Below, piece after piece: positions 1 to 5,823 of a DNA stretch of 30,566 nt (positions within the stretch are counted from its first letter, which is position 1; the number at the start of each line of letters is the position of its first letter). The DNA lies in the NCBI GenBank assembly GCA_045629005.1, contig JAZQQJ010000088.1, forward strand, positions 1 to 30,566, read 5' to 3'. This DNA is from RGIG3528 sp045629005 (GTDB taxonomy: Bacteria; Bacillota; Clostridia; Lachnospirales; Lachnospiraceae). Position numbers and translations under genes: made by a program. Under the pieces are notes generated by a model. It saw nothing but the letters and a program-made list of their open reading frames with translations. It made no database searches and had not been told where the DNA came from.

Positions 1-164
1 AAAACAAGCCAGATATGTAACCTTGCGGGCGTGAAAGCGTGGAAAAGTTACATAAAACGCGGAAAACAAGCCAGATATGTAACCTTGCGGGCGTGAAAGC
101 GTGGAAAAGTTACATAAAACGGTAAAAACAAGCCAGATATGTAACCTTGCGGGCGTGAAAGCGT
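1..164. repeat. 62-bp tandem repeat, about 2.6 units, continuing out of the window
   Basis: Units begin at 1, 63 and 125, an exact 62-bp period; the third breaks off at 164. Units 1 and 2 are almost identical. Each complete unit carries an 8-bp inverted repeat, TATGTAAC and GTTACATA (14-21/47-54 and 76-83/109-116), around a GC-richer core; unit 3 keeps only the left arm (138-145). There are no variable spacers. The array starts at base 1, so it probably extends upstream. It precedes the degV promoter. Function unknown. Confidence 0.9.
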
Positions 165-180
165 AAAAAATTGTTTATAT

Positions 181-224
181 AAATGTGCTTATATAATAAG
201 CACATTTGCAAAACAAGCACATTT
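181..224. promoter_or_regulatory. Perfect palindrome plus third half-site upstream of degV (possible operator)
   Basis: AAATGTGCTTAT (181-192) and its exact reverse complement (196-207) are separated by ATA. A third copy of the right half, AAGCACATTT, lies at 215-224, just upstream of the predicted -35. The absence of a T-tract argues against a terminator. A 12-bp dyad plus an extra half-site beside a promoter fits an operator; the cognate regulator is unknown. Confidence 0.5.
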
Positions 225-227
225 AAT

Positions 228-256
228 ATTGCATATCAGATGAAATATGTTATACT
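228..256 (+). promoter_or_regulatory. Predicted sigma-A promoter of degV
   Basis: A weak -35 (ATTGCA, 228-233) is followed after 17 bp by TATACT (251-256), preceded by TG at 248-249, making an extended -10. The leader would be about 45 nt, with AGGAGG at 295-300 and ATG at 308. Confidence 0.55.
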
Positions 257-307
257 GTTACGAAATGAAAAGTAATATTAAGGTTATTCTGACCAGGAGG
301 GGATTTA

Positions 308-1240
308 ATGGCAGACTATATTATTTCAACAGATTCCACAGCGGACCTTCCCAAAAACTACGTGCTTGACCATCACCTTGCTATACAGGATTTGGGTTTC
401 TCTTTCGGAGACGAGCTTTACAGAGGCGTTTCCGAAATGAATCACAAGACTTTCTATAACCGAATGAGAGACGGAGAAATCGCAAAGACTAACGCTTCCA
501 TTCCGGGAGCTGTTAAGGCGGGCTTTGAAGAAATACTCAAAACCGGAAAAGACATACTCCACATCTCATTCTCATCCGGATTAAGCTCTGCGCACAATGT
601 AGCAAGCTTTATCGCAGAAGAGCTTATGGATGAGTATCCCGGCAGAAAGATTATTGTCGTTGACTCACTTTGCGCAGCTCAGGGACAGGGACTTCTTGTG
701 CACTACGGTTGCATCAATCTTGAAAAGGGTATGTCACTTGAGGACAACGCAAAGGCAATGGAGGAACTTAAGCTTCATGTCGGACATGAATTCACTGTTG
801 ATGACCTTAAGTATCTTGCACGTGGCGGAAGAATTAATAAAACCGCCGCCGTCCTCGGAACAATCATTAACGTTAAACCTATGCTTAACGTAGACAGTGA
901 AGGACATCTCTTTAATACAGCCAAGGTACGTGGAAGGAAGGCGGCCCTGAATGCGCTTGTTGACAACATGGCAGCAAATCTTTCCGACGATTACAAAAAT
1001 GACATCATTTTCATTGGACACGGTGATTGTATTGAAGACGCTGAGTATGTGCGTGACAAGGTTAAAGAGCGCTTCGGCATCGAAAACTTTATGATTAATT
1101 ATATTTGCCCGACAATAGGCGCTCATTCCGGCCCCGGCACGGTAGCTCTTTTCTATCTCGGCAAAGAAAGAGAGACAAAGAAGAGCATTATTGAAAACAT
1201 TACCGAAAATCTCCCACAGATTAAACCTATAAATAAATAA
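308..1240 (+). CDS. DegV family fatty-acid-binding protein
   Basis: A 310-residue cytosolic protein of the DegV/EDD-fold family. Relatives bind a single fatty acid and, as FakB-type proteins, can present it to a fatty acid kinase; whether this one does is inferred. Family signatures visible are the N-terminal STDSTADLP, the central ISFSSGLSSAHN serine-rich loop, VVDSLCAAQGQG, and the RGGRI segment near residue 172. The length is usual for the family. The ATG at 308 has AGGAGG 7 nt upstream. It is a single-gene unit with its own promoter and a downstream stem-loop at 1299. No FakA-like kinase is in this window. Confidence 0.93.
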   Translation: MADYIISTDSTADLPKNYVLDHHLAIQDLGFSFGDELYRGVSEMNHKTFYNRMRDGEIAKTNASIPGAVKAGFEEILKTGKDILHISFSSGLSSAHNVASFIAEELMDEYPGRKIIVVDSLCAAQGQGLLVHYGCINLEKGMSLEDNAKAMEELKLHVGHEFTVDDLKYLARGGRINKTAAVLGTIINVKPMLNVDSEGHLFNTAKVRGRKAALNALVDNMAANLSDDYKNDIIFIGHGDCIEDAEYVRDKVKERFGIENFMINYICPTIGAHSGPGTVALFYLGKERETKKSIIENITENLPQIKPINK

Positions 1241-1298
1241 CCTTTAGTAAGCTTCTTCTGTGGAGTAATCCGATAAACTGATAAACAAGTAAAATTTT

Positions 1299-1361
1299 AC
1301 CGATGTGATACTCTACTGTTGCAAAGCGTTAAAATAAGTGATAGTATCATATCGGTATTTT
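1299..1361 (+). terminator. Long stem-loop terminator after degV
   Basis: A 14-bp stem pairs 1299-1312 with 1343-1356, with one G-T wobble and a 30-nt loop, followed by ATTTTT. The large loop is unusual. An ATG at 1363 directly after it is not taken as a start because a better ribosome binding site serves 1441. Confidence 0.6.
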
Positions 1362-1387
1362 TATGCAATCATTGAGAAGGTCATTTT

Positions 1388-1416
1388 TTGAAATGATTAG
1401 CGGAATATTGGATAGT
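1388..1416 (+). promoter_or_regulatory. Candidate promoter of the antiporter gene
   Basis: TTGAAA (1388-1393), 17 bp, GATAGT (1411-1416). The transcript would begin near 1423, leaving a very short leader that just includes GGGGAGG before ATG 1441. Confidence 0.4.
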
Positions 1417-1440
1417 ATATCTTTTCCGGGGAGGCTTTTT

Positions 1441-3063
1441 ATGAGAAAGAAAGCGGTTCTTATTGCTGCGGTTCTCCTGATTCTTGCCATGACAACCCTC
1501 ACGGCTTGTTCAGGCGGAAGCGGAGACAACGTATTCATTGCAACATTCTGGTCACTTGTACCTGCACTTGTTGCCATCGTCCTTGCACTTATTACAAAAG
1601 AAGTGTACAGCTCGCTTTTTGTGGGCATTATCATTGGCGCACTTCTCTATAACAGTTTTAATGTTGTAGGTACTGTTGATACACTTGTACAGGACGGACT
1701 TATTACTGCTGTTGCCGATACTGCGGGAATATTCGTGTTCCTTGTTATTCTTGGTATTATGGTTGCTCTTGTTAACAAAGCAGGCGGCTCTGCTGCATTC
1801 GGACGCTGGGCAACAAAGAACATCAAGACAAAAGCAGGCGCAATGATTTGCACGTTTGTTCTTGGTGTCCTTATTTTCATCGACGACTACTTCAACTGTC
1901 TTACCGTAGGCGCGGTTATGAGACCGGTCACCGACGGACATAAGGTTTCACGTGCAAAACTTGCTTATCTAATCGATGCAACCGCAGCACCCATCTGTAT
2001 GATTGCGCCCATTTCATCCTGGGCTGCAGCCGTTTCAGAATATACTTCCGGAATCACAGATGCGGCAGGAAACGAGATTTCCAGCCTTGCGCTTTTCTGT
2101 AAGGCAATTCCTTACAACTTCTACTCACTCCTTACTTTTGTATTCATCATTGCCATTACTCTTATGAAATTTGATTACGGCCCGATGAAGAAGCATGAGA
2201 AGAATGCTGAAAACGGCGATCTTTTCACATTCGGTAAGGAAGTCAAGAACGATAAAGAACTTATGGAAGATGACGGTAAAGGCTCCGTGCTTGACCTTGT
2301 ACTTCCCGTTGCGATTCTCATCGTTGTTTCCGTATTTGCACTCATCTATGTAGGAGATTTCTTTAATCCCGAAGGAGACTACTACAAGGATTTTGCAGGT
2401 GCATTCGGTAATACAGATGCTACCGTAGGCCTTCCTCTTGCAGGCATTGTTGTTCTTGTAATTACAATGATCTACCTCATTCTCAGAAAGAGACTGAGCC
2501 TCAAGGAAACAATGGACTGTATCCCGAAGGGATTCATTGCCATGGTTCCTGCAATCCTTATTCTTACACTTGCTACATCACTTAAGAATATGACAGGACT
2601 TCTTGAATCCGATACATTCGTAAAAGACGCACTTGCAAACGCTGCAGACCTTCAGAAGTTCCTGCCTGCAATCATCTTCCTTGTAGCATGCTGCATTTCC
2701 TTCGCAACAGGTACATCATGGGGAACTTTCGGAATTCTTATTCCCATTGTCCTCAGCATCTTCGATCCGGGCACAGAGCTCAGCGTAATCGGTATGTCTG
2801 CATGTCTTGCAGGCTCTGTATGCGGCGACCATTGCTCACCTATTTCCGATACGACGATTATGTCCTCTGCCGGCGCACAGTGTGAACACGTTAACCACGT
2901 TTCAACACAGCTCCCTTACGCAATTACCGTTGCAGCTGTTTCCTTCGTGCTTTACCTTGTTACAGGCTTTGTACAGAACTGGCTTATCTGCCTGCCTGTA
3001 GGTATTGTTACAATGGTGCTTGTCCTCTTTGTAATTAATCTTTTTACAAAGGATAAACAATAA
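1441..3063 (+). CDS. NhaC-type Na+/H+ antiporter family membrane protein with lipobox-like N-terminus
   Basis: A 540-residue polytopic membrane protein of the Na+/H+ antiporter (NhaC-like, PF03553-type) family, expected to exchange Na+ or a small organic ion for protons or a related ion. The C-terminal signature CGDHCSPISDTTIMSSAG and the segment VGAVMRP...APICMIAPISSW are typical of this family. The start at 1441 is chosen because GGGGAGG lies 6-7 nt upstream; a start at 1363 would fall in the terminator trailer. The N-terminus is a basic-hydrophobic segment ending in LTAC (Cys23), a good lipobox, followed by SGGSG and the first antiporter helix. Whether Cys23 is lipidated is inference. The substrate cannot be assigned from sequence. 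Confidence 0.87.
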   Translation: MRKKAVLIAAVLLILAMTTLTACSGGSGDNVFIATFWSLVPALVAIVLALITKEVYSSLFVGIIIGALLYNSFNVVGTVDTLVQDGLITAVADTAGIFVFLVILGIMVALVNKAGGSAAFGRWATKNIKTKAGAMICTFVLGVLIFIDDYFNCLTVGAVMRPVTDGHKVSRAKLAYLIDATAAPICMIAPISSWAAAVSEYTSGITDAAGNEISSLALFCKAIPYNFYSLLTFVFIIAITLMKFDYGPMKKHEKNAENGDLFTFGKEVKNDKELMEDDGKGSVLDLVLPVAILIVVSVFALIYVGDFFNPEGDYYKDFAGAFGNTDATVGLPLAGIVVLVITMIYLILRKRLSLKETMDCIPKGFIAMVPAILILTLATSLKNMTGLLESDTFVKDALANAADLQKFLPAIIFLVACCISFATGTSWGTFGILIPIVLSIFDPGTELSVIGMSACLAGSVCGDHCSPISDTTIMSSAGAQCEHVNHVSTQLPYAITVAAVSFVLYLVTGFVQNWLICLPVGIVTMVLVLFVINLFTKDKQ

Positions 3064-3070
3064 AAAACTG

Positions 3071-3099
3071 TTGACAAACAAATGTATCAGTGGTATAAG
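3071..3099 (+). promoter_or_regulatory. Strong sigma-A promoter of the infC operon
   Basis: Consensus TTGACA (3071-3076), a 17-bp spacer, and TATAAG (3094-3099) with TG at 3091-3092 as extended -10. The TTGACA lies about 8 bp after the antiporter stop codon. Predicted start of RNA is near 3106. Confidence 0.85.
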
Positions 3100-3105
3100 T
3101 ATAGA

Positions 3106-3320
3106 GCTTGCGAGTAATCGCAAAAGAAGCAGAGTATCCGCTCTCGCCTCCAGCGCCGTGTGGCAGCAAAGAGGTTCACATACTTTAATACAGCTTTTTT
3201 GCTGTACTGATATGTACATTTTCGGATGGTCTGCTTCCTCAGACCATCCGTTTTTATTATTCCCGGGCGAAGGTCCGGACATGTGCAATGGCACACACAT
3301 CAGATTGGAGGTACACTACA
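3106..3320 (+). ncRNA. infC-rpmI-rplT leader RNA (L20-type autoregulatory leader)
   Basis: About 215 nt of untranslated RNA precede infC. It folds into several hairpins: TTGCGA/TCGCAA closed by a GUAA tetraloop (3108-3123), TACAGC/GCTGTA with a T6 loop (3189-3206), and an 11-bp terminator at 3223. In Firmicutes this operon is known to be controlled by L20 binding to its leader and causing premature termination. Operon content, leader length and the internal terminator all fit; assignment to a specific leader class is by context, not by a covariance model. Confidence 0.72.
3223..3255 (+). terminator. Attenuator in the infC leader
   Basis: CGGATGGTCTG (3223-3233) pairs perfectly with CAGACCATCCG (3240-3250) around a 6-nt loop, followed by TTTTT. 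It lies about 70 nt before the infC start, so it must be conditionally read through. It is the likely switch for L20-dependent premature termination. Confidence 0.85.
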
Positions 3321-3836
3321 ATTAGCGAAGTACAGGTACAAATCAACGAACAGATCAGAGACAAGGAAGTTCGTCTTGTAGGCGAAGAGGGCGAACAGCT
3401 CGGTATTATGTCGGCAAAGGAAGCTTTGGCTTACGCTGAAGAGCACGGAGTCGATCTCATCAAAATCGCACCTACAGCAAAGCCACCCGTATGTAAAGCA
3501 ATGGATTTCGGTAAATACCGTTACGAACAGACGAGACGTGAGAAGGACGCAAAGAAGAAACAGAAAGTCACTGAAGTTAAAGAAATGCGCCTGACACCGA
3601 ATATCGATGAGAATGATTTAAACACAAAGGCTACTCAGGTTATGAAGTGGATTGAAAAAGGAGACAGAGTTAAAGTTTCCTTACGATTCCGCGGAAGAGA
3701 AATGGCTCATATGCAGACAGGAAAAGAGATTCTCGACGCTTTCTACGAGAAGATGTCCGGCACAGCCCAGATTGAGAAGCCCGCAAAGATGGAAGGAAGA
3801 AGCATGATTATGTTTCTTTGTAAGAAGGCAAATTAG
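3321..3836 (+). CDS. infC: Translation initiation factor IF-3, AUU start codon
   Basis: A 171-residue IF-3 that binds the 30S subunit, prevents premature 50S joining and checks the initiator tRNA-start codon pair. The N-domain begins with QINEQIRDKEVRLVGEEG and the C-domain contains RFRGREMAH; both are family signatures. The start is taken as ATT at 3321 because GGAGG (3308-3312) is correctly spaced from it and homologues begin at this point. An ATG 33 nt upstream (3288) has no ribosome binding site. The rare AUU start is a known autoregulatory feature of infC: excess IF-3 discriminates against it. First gene of the infC-rpmI-rplT operon. Confidence 0.95.
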   Translation: MSEVQVQINEQIRDKEVRLVGEEGEQLGIMSAKEALAYAEEHGVDLIKIAPTAKPPVCKAMDFGKYRYEQTRREKDAKKKQKVTEVKEMRLTPNIDENDLNTKATQVMKWIEKGDRVKVSLRFRGREMAHMQTGKEILDAFYEKMSGTAQIEKPAKMEGRSMIMFLCKKAN

Positions 3837-3858
3837 AACGTTTTAGGAGGAAATTACA

Positions 3859-4056
3859 ATGCCGAAGTTGAAGACAAACAGAGCAGCAAACAAGAGATTT
3901 TCCATGACAGGTACAGGAAAACTTAAGAGAAACAAAGCAGGTAAGCAGCACATCTTAACAAAGAAGTCCAGAAAGCTTAAGAGAGATCTTCGTAAGCCTG
4001 AGACAGTTGACAGTGCAAATCTTAAGGCAGCTAAGAGAATGTTGCCTTACGCTTAA
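3859..4056 (+). CDS. rpmI: 50S ribosomal protein L35
   Basis: A 65-residue, very basic protein with the family pattern PKLKTNRAANKRF at the N-terminus and KHILTKKSRKLKRDLRK-type basic stretches. It is a small 50S subunit component. It lies 22 nt after infC with AGGAGG at 3845-3850, in the standard order between infC and rplT. Length is normal for L35. Confidence 0.97.
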   Translation: MPKLKTNRAANKRFSMTGTGKLKRNKAGKQHILTKKSRKLKRDLRKPETVDSANLKAAKRMLPYA

Positions 4057-4117
4057 TTCATTCACGCCTTTCAGATAAAGTGTGAAGTTACGTACCAAGA
4101 AATGGAGGATATAAAAA

Positions 4118-4474
4118 ATGGCAAGAATTAAAGGCGGAATGAACGCTAGAAAAAAGCACAACAGAGTATTAAAGCTCGCTAAGGGTTACAGAGGAGCCCG
4201 CAGCAAACAGTATAGAATTGCAAAGCAGTCCGTAATGAGAGCTCTCACATCTGCATATGCAGGCAGAAAGCAGAAGAAGAGACAGTTCAGAACTCTCTGG
4301 ATCGCTCGTATCAATGCAGCAGCAAGACTTAACGGTCTTTCATACAGCAAGTTCATGTATGGCTTAAAGCTCGCTGACATCACAATCAACAGAAAGATCC
4401 TTGCAGACCTCGCTGTTAACGATGCTGAAGGTTTTGCAGCTCTTGCAGACGCAGCTAAGGCTAAGCTCGCATAA
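4118..4474 (+). CDS. rplT: 50S ribosomal protein L20
   Basis: A 118-residue L20, needed early in 50S assembly, where it binds 23S rRNA. Family signatures include MARIKGGMNARKKHNRVLKLAKGY at the basic N-terminus and RIAKQSVMRA, then the globular C-domain (IARINAAARLNGLSYSKF). In related bacteria free L20 represses this operon through the leader RNA. Spacing from rpmI is 61 nt with GGAGG at 4103-4107, and a strong terminator follows. Confidence 0.97.
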   Translation: MARIKGGMNARKKHNRVLKLAKGYRGARSKQYRIAKQSVMRALTSAYAGRKQKKRQFRTLWIARINAAARLNGLSYSKFMYGLKLADITINRKILADLAVNDAEGFAALADAAKAKLA

Positions 4475-4495
4475 TTTAATAAAAATAAGAAAATT

Positions 4496-4529
4496 CAACC
4501 TCGTACATTAAGTATGAGGTTGTCTTTTT
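4496..4529 (+). terminator. Terminator of the infC operon
   Basis: CAACCTC (4496-4502) pairs with GAGGTTG (4516-4522), with inner TAC/GTA pairs, followed by TCTTTTTG. The structured repeat copy A begins only about five bases after the T-tract. Confidence 0.9.
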
Positions 4530-4533
4530 GCAC

Positions 4534-4700
4534 GAATAGCGAATAACCCAATTGCCGGCGAAGCCGGCATATACAAAAAGGGAGAGGACCACTGCAAGCT
4601 TGCTTGTAAGTGTCCTCTTCCTTTTTGTATATGTAAGCCACGAAAGTGGCAATTGGGTTATGAGCAAACGACCATCGAGCGAGCGAAGCTCACGAGATGA
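4534..4700 (+). repeat. Structured cloverleaf repeat, copy A
   Basis: The 5' box GAATAGCGAA is at 4534-4543. The outer stem P1 pairs 4543-4553 with 4651-4661 perfectly. Inside are three hairpins: P2 GCCGGC-GAA-GCCGGC (4554-4568), a long P3 (4568-4633) with tip CAAGC-TT-GCTTG, and P4 GCCAC-GAAA-GTGGC (4637-4650). P1 can alternatively extend three pairs into P2 and P4. After it come GAGCAAAC (4662-4669) and a hairpin: CATC, GA, GCGAGC, loop GAA, GCTCAC, GA, GATG (4673-4699), with one C-A mismatch. A frame is open across part of it, but its content follows the stem arms, so I do not call a protein. Confidence 0.85.
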
Positions 4701-4810
4701 CATGGTATATAAAGAAAGATTTTTTTGTTTAGAGGATGAATTGAATAAACTATTAAGTCAGAAATGAAAAAGGTGATTATATTTTAATTTTGATGAAAGG
4801 AGGAGTTCAA

Positions 4811-4858
4811 ATGGTTTATTTAAAAAAGAGTAAAAAAAGGAAACTACTATTCAGATAG
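4811..4858 (+). CDS. Tiny basic ORF with strong RBS (15 aa), hypothetical
   Basis: ATG at 4811 is preceded by AAAGGAGGAG at good spacing. The predicted peptide MVYLKKSKKRKLLFR is highly basic. I do not recognise it. It could be a leader peptide, a small signalling peptide or chance. Its opening, an initiator plus hydrophobic residues then LKK, resembles that of the next small ORF, and an ABC transporter lies downstream; a relation is only conjecture. Confidence 0.25.
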   Translation: MVYLKKSKKRKLLFR

Positions 4859-4889
4859 GACTTGACTAGGCAGTCGGAATGGAGGGAAA

Positions 4890-4982
4890 ATGATTTTTCT
4901 TAAGAAAAGATTTTTATGTGCAATGCATTGTTTCACCATAGGCAATAAAGATAAGAAACATGTTACTATAGGCATTGGTTGA
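4890..4982 (+). CDS. Small ORF with RBS (30 aa), hypothetical
   Basis: ATG at 4890 follows GGAGGG at 4881-4886. The predicted 30-residue product starts MIFLKKRFLCAMHCF and ends with two TIG-containing segments (FTIGNKDKK and VTIGIG). No family recognised. The stop overlaps the -35 of the ABC promoter at 4979. It may be a real microprotein or a decayed gene fragment; codon evidence is too short to decide. Confidence 0.25.
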   Translation: MIFLKKRFLCAMHCFTIGNKDKKHVTIGIG

Positions 4983-5007
4983 CTATAGAAATTAATACAG
5001 ATATAAT
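4979..5007 (+). promoter_or_regulatory. Strong promoter upstream of the ABC pair
   Basis: TTGACT (4979-4984), exactly 17 bp, TATAAT (5002-5007). RNA would start near 5014, about 11 nt before a strong hairpin in the leader. Confidence 0.8.
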
Positions 5008-5024
5008 CACCTACAGAATGGTAT

Positions 5025-5055
5025 GTAAAGCCACCGCTTTTGGCAGTGGCTTTAC
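5025..5055 (+). terminator. Leader hairpin before the ABC gene; terminator or attenuator
   Basis: GTAAAGCCAC (5025-5034) pairs perfectly with GTGGCTTTAC (5046-5055). The tail GTATTATTT is only partly T-rich. Because it follows the promoter at 4979 and precedes ATG 5110, it may attenuate the transporter transcript or stabilise its 5' end rather than simply end upstream transcription. Confidence 0.5.
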
Positions 5056-5109
5056 GTATTATTTACTATATGCAATATGAATTTGTTTTGTAGACAAGAA
5101 GGAGTATAT

Positions 5110-5823
5110 ATGGACTGCAACAAAATGGTTGTAAGGGACCTGACAAAACAATATGGAAAGAAAACTGTGCTCAATGGCGTAGATGTTGAGTTTGAAAAGG
5201 GTAAGATATACAGCATTATTGGAGTTAATGGTGCAGGAAAGACTACTTTCTTTAATTGTGTTGATGGTGATATAGACTATGATAAAGGAGATGTTAAGCT
5301 CTGCGAAAACGGAATTGAGCGTGATCTCTCCTTTGAAGACGTTGGGCTTGTTGTCGATACTCCCGTACTGCCTGAGTTTTTAACGGGTTATGAGTATATT
5401 TATTATTTTGCGAATATGCATGGTGGAGCAGATGAGGCTTCGATAAATCATTACTTTGATATTATCAGCATAAAAGAAGAGGACAGACATAAGCTGGTAC
5501 GAGATTATTCTTTTGGAATGAAGAATAAACTGCAACTCCTTTGCTGCCTGATTCGAAAACCAGAAATAATTCTGCTTGATGAACCGCTTTCATCGTTTGA
5601 CATTATTGTTTCGCATGAAATAAAGCAACTGCTTGTTAAGATGAAGAAAGACCACATCATTGTTATGTCGACACATATTATGCAGCTTGCACAGGACATA
5701 AGCGATGAGATTGTTATTTTGAAAGATGGTAAGATGACGAGGATGTCTCAATTGGATGTGCATGACCCTGAGTTTGAGCAATATATAATTAATGAACTCA
5801 GCAACAAAGAGGAAACCCTGTGA
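5110..5823 (+). CDS. ABC transporter ATP-binding protein
   Basis: A 237-residue ATPase that would power the adjacent membrane protein. Walker A is GVNGAGKTT, Walker B is IILLDEP, and the switch His is in MSTHIM. The signature loop reads YSFGMKNKLQL instead of LSGGQ, as in a branch of ABC-2-type exporters. The ATG at 5110 is preferred over 5077 because AAGGAG lies just upstream of it. The stop overlaps the GTG of the next gene (GTGA), implying translational coupling. Substrate unknown; export is inferred from the ABC-2-like arrangement without a binding protein. Confidence 0.9.
   Translation: MDCNKMVVRDLTKQYGKKTVLNGVDVEFEKGKIYSIIGVNGAGKTTFFNCVDGDIDYDKGDVKLCENGIERDLSFEDVGLVVDTPVLPEFLTGYEYIYYFANMHGGADEASINHYFDIISIKEEDRHKLVRDYSFGMKNKLQLLCCLIRKPEIILLDEPLSSFDIIVSHEIKQLLVKMKKDHIIVMSTHIMQLAQDISDEIVILKDGKMTRMSQLDVHDPEFEQYIINELSNKEETL

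Noticed and set aside
1..164. CRISPR array
   Set aside because: The 62-bp units are contiguous and nearly identical throughout; there are no unique spacers and no cas genes.
1363..1440. Upstream ATG start for the antiporter
   Set aside because: It lies immediately after the degV terminator and before the likely promoter elements, while ATG 1441 has a strong, well-spaced GGGGAGG.
4543..4661. tRNA or tRNA-like gene, because of the cloverleaf fold
   Set aside because: No T-loop consensus, no D-loop GG, no anticodon arm of correct size, no CCA; P3 is far too long and arms vary freely between copies.
4673..4699. Group II intron domain V remnant
   Set aside because: The hairpin is too short and lacks the domain V catalytic triad and bulge; no reverse transcriptase or other intron domains are present.
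4534..4700. Retron msr-msd or insertion-sequence end
   Set aside because: No reverse transcriptase or transposase is near any copy, and no target-site duplication is obvious at the flanks.
4552..4767. Protein-coding frame across repeat copy A, with a similar SSERSSRDD segment in copy B (in frame upstream of the LeuA-like gene)
   Set aside because: The shared residues just translate the conserved 3' hairpin; the rest follows the stem arms, there is no ribosome binding site, and copy C does not keep the frame.
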